A stretch of DNA of 64,000 nt from Propioniciclava sinopodophylli (GTDB lineage Bacteria; Actinomycetota; Actinomycetes; Propionibacteriales; Propionibacteriaceae), in the NCBI RefSeq assembly GCF_004324755.1, contig NZ_SDMQ01000007.1:114217-178216 (forward strand). The letters run 5' to 3'. Under the pieces are notes generated by a model. That model did no database searches. It saw nothing but the letters and a program-made list of their open reading frames with translations, and was not told the DNA's origin. Positions within the stretch are counted from its first letter, which is position 1. Each line of letters begins with the position of its first letter. Shown here piece after piece: positions 58,491-64,000 of this stretch. Position numbers and translations under genes: made by a program.

Positions 58491-59113
58491 CAGGAGCGGA
58501 CGGCCTCCGGCAACTGGTCCAACTGGACGCTCGGGTGCACGAGCAGGCCCGGGAACGCGCGGTGGACCGCCAGCGCGACGAACGAGGCGGCGATGTTCTT
58601 GATGATGTCGCCGGGCCAGTACACGAGGTCGGCCAGGAACGCTTTGTCGAGCGGCAACCCGGCGTTCAGCGCGATGCCCGCGATGCCCATGGGGTGCACG
58701 AACGCGAACGAGCCAGCGAGGCCGGCGAGCAGGAGCAGCGCCCAGCGCAGTCCGTTGCGGCCCTCGGTGCGGGTCAACACGATGCGTGTGAGGAAGCCGA
58801 TCAGCAGGGCGGCGAGCGGGAAGGCCAGCAGGTAGCCCGCCGACGGCTTGGCCAGGACGCCCAGGCCGGACGCCCCGCCCGCGAACACGGGCAGGCCAGC
58901 GAGGCCGACGATCACGTACAGGGCGGTGGCGGCGAACCCGCGCCACGGGCCGAGGATCATGGCGGTCAGAGCGACGGCGAGGGTCTGCAGCGTGATCGGG
59001 ACGCCGACCGGGCCGACAGGGATAGCGGGCGCCAACGTCGCCGCCGAGATCACGCCGGCGAAGACGGCGACCAAGGCGAGGTCGGTGACGGTGGACGGGC
59101 GACGCTGGTTCAT
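58490..59113 (-). CDS. bioY: Biotin transporter substrate-binding subunit BioY
   Basis: 207 aa, six predicted membrane helices. Typical BioY residues are in VPITLQTLAVAL (about 38-49), GLAGLPVFAGG, and GYLLAFPLAALLIG. Captures biotin from outside; BioM and BioN supply energy. ATG 59113 has GGAG 8 nt upstream, directly beside a palindrome of BioQ type. Biotin is the cofactor of acetyl- and propionyl-CoA carboxylases, which connects with the fab operon. Confidence 0.94.
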   Translation of the reverse strand: MNQRRPSTVTDLALVAVFAGVISAATLAPAIPVGPVGVPITLQTLAVALTAMILGPWRGFAATALYVIVGLAGLPVFAGGASGLGVLAKPSAGYLLAFPLAALLIGFLTRIVLTRTEGRNGLRWALLLLAGLAGSFAFVHPMGIAGIALNAGLPLDKAFLADLVYWPGDIIKNIAASFVALAVHRAFPGLLVHPSVQLDQLPEAVRS

Positions 59114-59125
59114 GTGTTCATCTCC

Positions 59126-59144
59126 TGTTGAACGGTGTTCAACA
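59126..59144. promoter_or_regulatory. BioQ-like operator of the bioYMN operon
   Basis: Perfect palindrome TGTTGAAC, GGT, GTTCAACA. The core TGAAC-N3-GTTCA matches closely the BioQ box (TGAAC-N3-GTTAC) known from Corynebacterium biotin genes. It lies 12 nt upstream of the bioY ATG. TAGGCT at 59153-59148 could be the -10, which would put the transcript start inside the operator, so binding would repress. Confidence 0.8.
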
Positions 59145-59150
59145 GTCAGC

Positions 59151-60140
59151 CTACGGCAGCTGGTCGAAACGCGCGAACACAGGGTCGTCGATGGACACCC
59201 GCCCTTCCCACACGAGGTTCGCCAGCGCCCAGGCGGCGTCCAACTGGCCCTCGCGCGTATCCAGCTCGCCCTCGACCGTGGCGCGGTCGGCCACCCGCAC
59301 CCGGACGGCTCCGCAGGTGGCGCCGTCGGCGTCCACCTGCGCGGTGCGTTGCGGCTCGAACAGTGACTCTACGTTCCAGCCGATCGCGGTGGGCCGCCCC
59401 TCCTCCGGCGCCGAGCAGAGGTCCCGGACGCCGTGTGCCCCGGTGAACACCATCAGGGAGTCGATGCCGGCGGCCACCGCGCCCATGATGTCGGTGTCGA
59501 TCCTGTCGCCGACGAAGACCGGACGCCGTGCGCCCGATCGGGCCAGCGCTTCGTCCATCAGCGGGCGGTGCGGCTTGCCGATGACCTCGGGGTCGTGGTC
59601 GGTCGTGTTGCGGATCGCCTGCACGGCCGCGCCGGCACCCGGCACCAGACCGTGCTCGGTGGGCCGGGTGGAGTCGGTGTTGGTCGCGAACCACCGGGCG
59701 CCGCGCTGGACGGCGATCGCCGCCTGGTCCAGCCGGGGCCACGTCAGCGCCGGGTCGTAGCCCTGGATGACCGCCGCCGGCTGCTCGGCGTACGTGTCGA
59801 CCGGCACCATGCCCGCCAGACGGACCTGCTCGACGAGGTTGTCGGTGCCGGCGACCAGCACCTTTGACCCGGCCGGAAGCTCGCGGCGCAGCAACCCGGA
59901 GGCCGCCTGCGCGCTGGAGACGACCTCGTCCTCGCGGGCGTTGAAGCCCAGCTCGCTGAGGTGGTCGGCGACCCGGGCCGTGCTGCGGGCGGCGTTGTTG
60001 GTCACGTAGACGGTCGCGACGCCGGCCTCGTGCAGGCGCCGGACACCCGCCACCGCCCCCTCGACGGCCAACGGGCCGAGGTAGAGGACGCCGTCGAGGT
60101 CGAAGAAGACCGCGTCGTAGGCGTCGACGAACGCCGTCAC
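59151..60140 (-). CDS. HAD-superfamily (IIA) phosphatase
   Basis: 329 aa from GTG 60140. Nucleophile and acid/base in FFDLDGVLYLG (D14, D16), motif II VYVTNNA, then a C2 cap, and motif IV VGDRIDTDIMGA (about 218). Related to the NagD/PGP group; the M. tuberculosis counterpart in this position (Rv1692) dephosphorylates glycerol 3-phosphate. The C-terminal 70 residues (EVDA..VADRATVEGELDTREGQL) are an extension seen in actinobacterial members. It overlaps the upstream TPR gene by 4 nt. Confidence 0.88.
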   Translation of the reverse strand: MTAFVDAYDAVFFDLDGVLYLGPLAVEGAVAGVRRLHEAGVATVYVTNNAARSTARVADHLSELGFNAREDEVVSSAQAASGLLRRELPAGSKVLVAGTDNLVEQVRLAGMVPVDTYAEQPAAVIQGYDPALTWPRLDQAAIAVQRGARWFATNTDSTRPTEHGLVPGAGAAVQAIRNTTDHDPEVIGKPHRPLMDEALARSGARRPVFVGDRIDTDIMGAVAAGIDSLMVFTGAHGVRDLCSAPEEGRPTAIGWNVESLFEPQRTAQVDADGATCGAVRVRVADRATVEGELDTREGQLDAAWALANLVWEGRVSIDDPVFARFDQLP

Positions 60141-62230
60141 CGCGCGTCCTCCCCGTCCTTCTCGGACGCCTGCTCGTCCCGCGGGTCCTCCTCGGGCTCG
60201 TCCGCGTCCGGCGGGGCCGCCCCATCGACCTCGGCCGCGGCCGGCTCCGCATCAGCCTGCACGGCCTCCTCGATCTCCTCGACCGGCTCGGGCTCGCCGA
60301 CCAAGGCGTCCTCGTCGACTTCGAGCACCAGCCCCCGGAGGGCCGCGACCCGGTCATCGGCGTCCGTCTCGCCGTCGGTGTCGAGCGCGGCGGCTGCCGC
60401 GAACCACTTCTCCGCGCTCTCGGCGTCACCGGTCCGCTCGAGCAGGTCGGCGTAGCCGTAGCGCAGGCGGGCCCGGGCGCCACGGGAGCCCCGGCCCGCG
60501 GACGCCTCGATCTCGTTCTTCAGCAGGCGCAGCGCCTCGGGCGTCTGCCGCAGGTCCACCCGGCAACCGGCCTCGACGAGCCGCAACTCCACCCGCTGGT
60601 TGAAGTCGGGCTGGGCGTCGAGCCCCTCGCGGATGAGCTTGAGCGCCTTGTCCGGACGCCCGAGCGCGCGCTCGCAGTCAGCCATGGCCGCCAGGAACTC
60701 GGTGCCGCCGTTCATCCGACGCAGGGCGCGGAACTCATGGAGTGCGACCTGGTACTCCCCCGCCGCGTAAGCGGCCTCACCGGTCGCCTCGCGGGTGATG
60801 GACAGCCGCGCCGCACGCCGCCGGGCGGCCTCGGCGTGGGCGTAGGCCAGCTTCGGGTCAGTCTCGATCAATTGCCCCGCCATCAGCAGGTGCGAACCCA
60901 CCACCTGCGCGAGCTCGGGGGTCAAACCACGGAGTTCCGCACGGACCGCGCGGGGAAGGTCGCGCAGGTCGAGGTCGGTCGGGGTCTCCGGCTCGTCCTC
61001 CTTGGGCGCGAGGCCGGGACGGGGCACGTACGGCTCGCGCTCCTCCTGGTCGTCGAAGCGGTCGGAACGCGGGCCCCGGCGCTCGTCGCGGTCGTCCCTT
61101 CGGGGACGCTCCTCACGCTGCCACGGACGGCGCTCCTCGTCGCGCCGATTCTCCCAGCGGGGGCGTTCCCCGTCCCGGCGCGGCCGGTCGTCGCCGTGGG
61201 GCGGGCGACGGTCGCCACCACGATCGCTCGGACCGCGCCGGTCGTCATCACGCCGGAAGGCAGGGCGATCATTGTCGCGCCGGAAGCCACCTCGGTCATC
61301 GCGGCGGTCACTGTCGCGGCGCGGGCGCTCGTCCCGCTGCCAGGGACGGGAGTCGTCCCCACGGCCGCCCCCCTGGCGCGGGCGGTCGTCATCCCTGCGG
61401 AAACGGGGATGATCGTCATCGCGGCGGAAGCCGGAACGCTCCCCGCCCGGGCGATCGCCATCGCGCCGGAATCCCGGTCGGTCGTTGTCGCGCCGGAATC
61501 CCGGGCGGTCGTTGTCGCGCCGGAATCCCGGGCGGTCGTTGTCGCGCCGGAAACCCGGGCGGTCGTTGTCACGCCGGAAACCGCCACGGTCGTCGCGGCG
61601 CTCACCCTCGCGGCGAGGGCGCTCGTCGTCGCGACGGAAGGCCGGCCGATCGCCATCACGCCGGAAGCCCGGTCGGTCGTTGTCACGCCGGAAACCGCCA
61701 CGGTCGTCGCGGCGCTCACCCTCGCGGCGAGGGCGCTCGTCGTCGCGGCGGAAGGCCGGCCGATCGCCATCACGCCGGAAGCCCGGTCGGTCGTTGTCGC
61801 GCCGGAAGCCGGAACGGTCGCCCCCGGGACGGTCTCCGTCGCGGCGGAACCCCGGGCGGTCATCGGCCCGGCGGGGGCCGCCACGGTCGTCACGGCGATC
61901 GCCCTCGCGCCGGGGGCGGTCATCGTCACGGCGGAAGCGGGGACGGTCATCCTCCCGACGGATGCCAGAGCGCTCCCCGGTCGGGCGATCCCCATCACGC
62001 CTGAAGCCTGGCCGATCGTTGTCGCGCCTGAAGCCGGAACGCTCCCCGTCACCCTCACGGGAGGAACGGCCCTGCCCCCCCTCGCGGCGGAATCCCTGCC
62101 CGCCGTCGCGCCCTTGGGGCCGATCGCCGTACGACCGTCCCCGTCCGGCGCCGTCACCTCGCGGCCCCGATGGGCGTCGGTCCTGGCCGCCACGATCGCG
62201 CGGGGCCTTGTCACGGTTCTCTTCAGTCAC
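60137..62230 (-). CDS. TPR-type protein with long Arg/Asp-rich repeat region
   Basis: 697 aa from GTG 62230 (VTEENRDKAPRDRGG). Residues about 1-395 are a low-complexity polyampholyte built from units such as GFRRDNDRPGFRRDGDRP, certainly disordered. Residues about 415-625 form a helical TPR-like region (LAAMADCERALGRPDKALKLIREGLDAQ). The last 70 residues are very acidic. The C-terminal half corresponds to Rv1691, which also precedes the HAD phosphatase and tlyA. The repeat region contains a 114-bp tandem duplication. Function unknown; RNA or ribosome binding is possible because of RGG/RDD-like composition. Confidence 0.8.
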   Translation of the reverse strand: MTEENRDKAPRDRGGQDRRPSGPRGDGAGRGRSYGDRPQGRDGGQGFRREGGQGRSSREGDGERSGFRRDNDRPGFRRDGDRPTGERSGIRREDDRPRFRRDDDRPRREGDRRDDRGGPRRADDRPGFRRDGDRPGGDRSGFRRDNDRPGFRRDGDRPAFRRDDERPRREGERRDDRGGFRRDNDRPGFRRDGDRPAFRRDDERPRREGERRDDRGGFRRDNDRPGFRRDNDRPGFRRDNDRPGFRRDNDRPGFRRDGDRPGGERSGFRRDDDHPRFRRDDDRPRQGGGRGDDSRPWQRDERPRRDSDRRDDRGGFRRDNDRPAFRRDDDRRGPSDRGGDRRPPHGDDRPRRDGERPRWENRRDEERRPWQREERPRRDDRDERRGPRSDRFDDQEEREPYVPRPGLAPKEDEPETPTDLDLRDLPRAVRAELRGLTPELAQVVGSHLLMAGQLIETDPKLAYAHAEAARRRAARLSITREATGEAAYAAGEYQVALHEFRALRRMNGGTEFLAAMADCERALGRPDKALKLIREGLDAQPDFNQRVELRLVEAGCRVDLRQTPEALRLLKNEIEASAGRGSRGARARLRYGYADLLERTGDAESAEKWFAAAAALDTDGETDADDRVAALRGLVLEVDEDALVGEPEPVEEIEEAVQADAEPAAAEVDGAAPPDADEPEEDPRDEQASEKDGEDAR
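61571..61798. repeat. 114-bp in-frame tandem duplication
   Basis: Copies 61571-61684 and 61685-61798 differ at about one base and encode the same 38 residues twice (start GFRRDNDRP, end ERRDDRG). Shorter 27-nt units (GFRRDNDRP) are repeated on the 5' and 3' sides. Near-identity suggests a recent expansion and probable length variation between strains. Confidence 0.85.
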
Positions 62231-62370
62231 CGGGCAAGTCTGCCGCCGCGCGCGGCACAAGGCAAAAGGGCTCATCGCAATCCAAGGTGGAGGGGCGGGT
62301 AGTTTGGGCGGCGCGTCAGTCCGCGATTGAGGGCCGTGGTCTCCCGAAGATGGAAGTTCTCACACTGCCC
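62231..62370. other. Intergenic stretch before the ISL3 remnant
   Basis: Upstream region of the TPR-protein gene. No clear promoter box, RNA or gene is seen. Somewhere here the chromosomal sequence gives way to the IS-derived patch; GGTCTCCCGAAG at about 62338 may be a remnant of the left IS end, but this is uncertain. Confidence 0.3.
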
Positions 62371-62680
62371 ATTGGAAGACCTCGACGTGCCCACGCTACC
62401 GTCGTTCGCCTTGGCCCGACCCCGTTCGCTGGACTCGACGAGTTCGGCCTGGCGGTCGTCGGCCCGTACCACGAGCCGAGGCGTGAGGTCTCGTCTGCTG
62501 GGTCGTCGATGATGACCACTGGTGCCGGCGGTGCGGCTGCGAGGGCGGCCTTCGTGGCACCGTAGTCCGTCGGCTGGCGGCACGAGCAAGGCCGCCGAAC
62601 CGCGGACCAAGCTCTCCGCGCGAGGGTTGCGGTGGGCGTTGGAAGGCCTCGTGCTGGCCCACCTGACCGTCGCCCAAGCG
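62371..62680 (+). pseudogene. N-terminal remnant of an ISL3-family transposase
   Basis: Three pieces in different frames rebuild the start of an ISL3-type transposase: FAGLDEFGLAVVG (about 62418-62460), then after a frameshift HWCRRCGCEGGLRGTVVRRLA (about 62518-62577), then after a deletion of about 30 codons TSKAAEPRTKLS followed by RGLRWALEGLVLAHLTVA (about 62582-62675). The order and motifs (CRRCGCEG zinc knuckle, SKAAEPR, RWALEG) match what is known of the family. The rest is missing at this point, and the C-terminal end reappears at about 63676. Confidence 0.72.
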
Positions 62681-62788
62681 GGCGTGTCGGTGGCCCCGTC
62701 CAGCTACTACCCCCAGACCCGGCAACCGTTGAATCGGGCGCTGCGTGACGCCGACCTGGTCGTTCGCTGACCCAGCTGGGGTGACGAA

Positions 62789-63010
62789 CTACCGGGTGTA
62801 CCGGGGTCCGCAAGCCGCCCAAGGAGTTGAGTCCAGCAGATGTTCGGCTTCGACGTCCTGGGCATGCCGAACGCGCAGTGCGACCACGTCGCTGCCTAGT
62901 GCCACCGCGCGCCCACCGAACTCTGTGGGGACCTCCGCCTGCGGGTCCCCGAGAACTGCGATCCCCCAGTGCCATGGTCGCGTCAGACTCAGCTCAGACA
63001 GCGGTTGCAT
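62789..63010 (-). CDS. Small ORF of unknown function, possibly truncated
   Basis: 73 aa from ATG 63010, beginning MQPLSELSLTRPWHWGIAVLG. It is not recognised. The first about 55 residues look like a folded beta-strand domain (RAVALGSDVVALRVRHAQDVEAE), but the last residues (PWAACGPRYTR) look like a read-through past a junction near the ISL3 remnant, so the gene may have lost its 3' part. It lies 76 nt downstream of the OsmC-like gene on the same strand. Confidence 0.4.
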   Translation of the reverse strand: MQPLSELSLTRPWHWGIAVLGDPQAEVPTEFGGRAVALGSDVVALRVRHAQDVEAEHLLDSTPWAACGPRYTR

Positions 63011-63086
63011 GGCCGATCGTAGTTCGCTGCGGCGGGCCGGAAAGGCTCCCTCATCCGGCAAGCCCGATGGACCGAGGAGCGGCATG

Positions 63087-63482
63087 TCAGGACTTTCGTG
63101 TGACCACCGCGCTGTGACGCAGGGCCCGAGGGATCTCCGCGACTCGGGCGACGATGGCGATGAGTTCCTCCACGGTCGCCTCTTCTTCAGGAGAGTCCAC
63201 CTCGACCGTGTACTCGATGCCGGTGGACGACCAGGACTCGGAGAAGCCTCCGTCTGCGCACACCCTGACTCCTTCCACCGGAACGCCCAGTCGGGACGCC
63301 TCCCGGTACACGTCGTTGAGCACGCAGGCCGCAACGGAGGCATGGAGAAGATGCGCACCGGTGAACGTGATCGCCAGATCCACCCCACCCGCCGTCCAAC
63401 GGTGGTCGAGGTGGACGATGTCGCCTTCAGCGGGATCCAGACGCAGGCTTCCTGCCGCGCACGCAACTTCAAACTCACCCAT
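63087..63482 (-). CDS. OsmC-like protein
   Basis: 131 aa, OsmC/Ohr superfamily. The central helix with the conserved Cys is in HLLHASVAACVLNDVY (C53), and the C-terminal VEELIAIVARVAEIPRALR is typical of the YhfA/OsmC-like group. The second Cys of peroxide-reducing OsmC/Ohr near the C-terminus is missing (a Cys at 75 is elsewhere), so peroxidase activity is doubtful. It sits between the two ISL3 remnants with the small ORF, a likely acquired pair. ATG 63482 has no good ribosome site; GGAGG lies 14 nt upstream. Confidence 0.75.
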   Translation of the reverse strand: MGEFEVACAAGSLRLDPAEGDIVHLDHRWTAGGVDLAITFTGAHLLHASVAACVLNDVYREASRLGVPVEGVRVCADGGFSESWSSTGIEYTVEVDSPEEEATVEELIAIVARVAEIPRALRHSAVVTRKS

Positions 63483-63675
63483 GGGGACTACCGTGCCTCC
63501 GCACCCACGGCGACCGCAACGGACTCGCGGCGGCACGAGCGATCGTTTCCGGGGCTGGTTTGGGGCCCGCACCAGGCATGCGTAGCGTGATGGTGGCACG
63601 CCGATCGTCCGGAATTGCCTTGGGATGCAGGCCTTGACATGACAGGCTTCTGGCGTGGGCTGGTGCGGTACTTCC
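63483..63675. other. Non-coding stretch upstream of the OsmC-like gene
   Basis: About 190 nt with no supported gene or RNA. The promoter of the OsmC-like gene must lie here on the minus strand, but no clear boxes are seen. Confidence 0.3.
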
Positions 63676-63822
63676 TGTGGGCAGGCGGTAGGCGCACTGA
63701 CCGAGGTCATCGTCCTCGGCCGGACCGCGAACAAGCGCGCCGCGGAACCTCACCCACTCCACCGCCAGAGCACTCCTGAAACCGGCGGATTCAGATCGCA
63801 ACTACACCGTGGACGGCGATGA
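63676..63822 (+). pseudogene. C-terminal remnant of an ISL3-family transposase
   Basis: One open frame reads ALTEVIVLGRTANKRAAEP, then a jump, and TPETGGFRSQLHRGRR with TGA at 63820-63822. These match the family's C-terminal LGRT..KRAAD and the final LLETGGFRPQLH; about 35 codons between them are missing. Same strand and order as the N-terminal remnant at 62371, so both are probably halves of one element. Confidence 0.68.
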
Positions 63823-63854
63823 GCCGCAAGAGCCCGCGGCGACCCGTAGACACA

Positions 63855-63888
63855 AAGAAGGCCCGAACCTGGTGGTTCGGGCCTTCTT
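63855..63888 (-). terminator. Intrinsic terminator of the rRNA operon
   Basis: Arms AAGAAGGCCCGAACC (63855-63869) and GGTTCGGGCCTTCTT (63874-63888) form a perfect 15-bp stem with a 4-nt loop. On the minus strand the stem ends in CTT followed by TGTG. It lies about 20 nt downstream of the 5S gene end. Confidence 0.9.
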
Positions 63889-63906
63889 GTTCACCCTGTT
63901 GGGGTG

Positions 63907-64000
63907 TGTTCGGCGGTGTCCTACTCTCCCACACCCCCTCGGGTGCAGTACCATCGGCGCTGCAAGGCTTAGCTTCCGGGTTCGGAATGGGACCGGGCGT
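63907..64000 (-). rRNA. rrf: 5S rRNA (5' end outside window)
   Basis: The 3' about 94 nt of 5S rRNA on the minus strand: CCCATTCCGAACCCGGAAG, then GCCGATGGTACTGC, then GGGAGAGTAGGACACCGCCGAAC at the end. The operon would extend to the right (23S, 16S). A strong terminator follows. Confidence 0.96.

Noticed and set aside
61400..61900. Regularly spaced repeats that could suggest a CRISPR array
   Set aside because: Units are 27 and 114 nt in steps of three, without variable spacers, and code for a continuous peptide repeat; no cas genes.
60737..62302. Long plus-strand frame of repeated Val/Ala-rich units (VVAPESRAVV-like)
   Set aside because: Antisense translation of the Arg/Asp repeat. The minus-strand frame continues into a TPR domain with a known counterpart, and its stop/start coupling with the HAD gene supports it.
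62522..62770. Intact 82-residue protein gene
   Set aside because: The middle part is the ISL3 transposase segment SKAAEPR...RWALEG joined to unrelated ends; treated as a decayed pseudogene.

Overview
The window is high-GC actinobacterial chromosome (Actinomycetota). Gene content and order resemble several conserved blocks of Mycobacterium and Streptomyces: adnA-adnB-nudC; secA-hpf-comF-lpqB-mtrB-mtrA; ftsE-ftsX-M23 peptidase-smpB with prfB; aceE-fasR-fabD-fabH-acpP-fabF; and tlyA-nadK-recN. Together with biotin ECF transport genes, an NAD-glutamate dehydrogenase and no mycolate-type genes, this is compatible with a member of the Propionibacteriales, but the family cannot be fixed from sequence alone. 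Almost all DNA is coding, mostly on the minus strand. GTG starts are common and overlapping stop/start codons are frequent.

Layout. 0-10 kb: NAD pyrophosphatase (partial), the AdnAB end-resection helicase-nuclease, a divergent LigD polymerase-domain protein, a DUF3107 protein, a DEAD-box RNA helicase and a DinB-like protein. 10-18 kb: a membrane protein coupled to tryptophanyl-tRNA synthetase, a PHP-domain protein and the giant NAD-glutamate dehydrogenase. In front of trpS lies a complete Trp-codon leader peptide with mutually exclusive hairpins. 18-22 kb: proline catabolic P5C dehydrogenase, Ku and small conserved proteins. 22-32 kb: SecA, an AlkX/YcaQ-type glycosylase, ribosome hibernation factor, ComF, LpqB, MtrB, MtrA and YqgE. 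32-42 kb: tmRNA and, 3 kb away, SmpB; FKBP, a DUF2207 membrane protein, the FtsEX cell-separation module, release factor 2, tRNA-Val in a repeat-rich island, and an MFS permease. 42-54 kb: pyruvate dehydrogenase E1 and the type II fatty acid synthase operon with its PucR-like regulator, a PfkB kinase and DUF3145. 53-62 kb: recN-nadK-tlyA, a BioY-BioM-BioN biotin transporter with a BioQ-like operator, a HAD phosphatase and a TPR protein carrying a long Arg/Asp repeat. 62-64 kb: an accessory patch, with two decayed pieces of an ISL3-type transposase bracketing an OsmC-like gene, then an rRNA operon end (terminator and partial 5S).

How the genes work together. Double-strand-break repair is well represented: AdnAB and RecN for recombination, Ku and LigD-Pol for end joining. 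Translation quality control is represented by tmRNA, SmpB, RF2, HPF and TlyA. Pyruvate to acetyl-CoA (AceE) sits next to the malonyl-CoA-using fab operon, with biotin uptake nearby. P5C dehydrogenase and NAD-GDH can carry proline carbon through glutamate to 2-oxoglutarate.

The most interesting non-coding signal is the trpS attenuator at about 12314-12408. Other notable signals are a perfect palindrome before fabD, a 13-bp stem between acpP and fabF, a 73-nt palindromic direct repeat next to tRNA-Val, dispersed GAGCCTGTCGAAG-type repeats (two of them inside coding sequences), a 114-bp in-frame tandem duplication, and the split ISL3 remnant.
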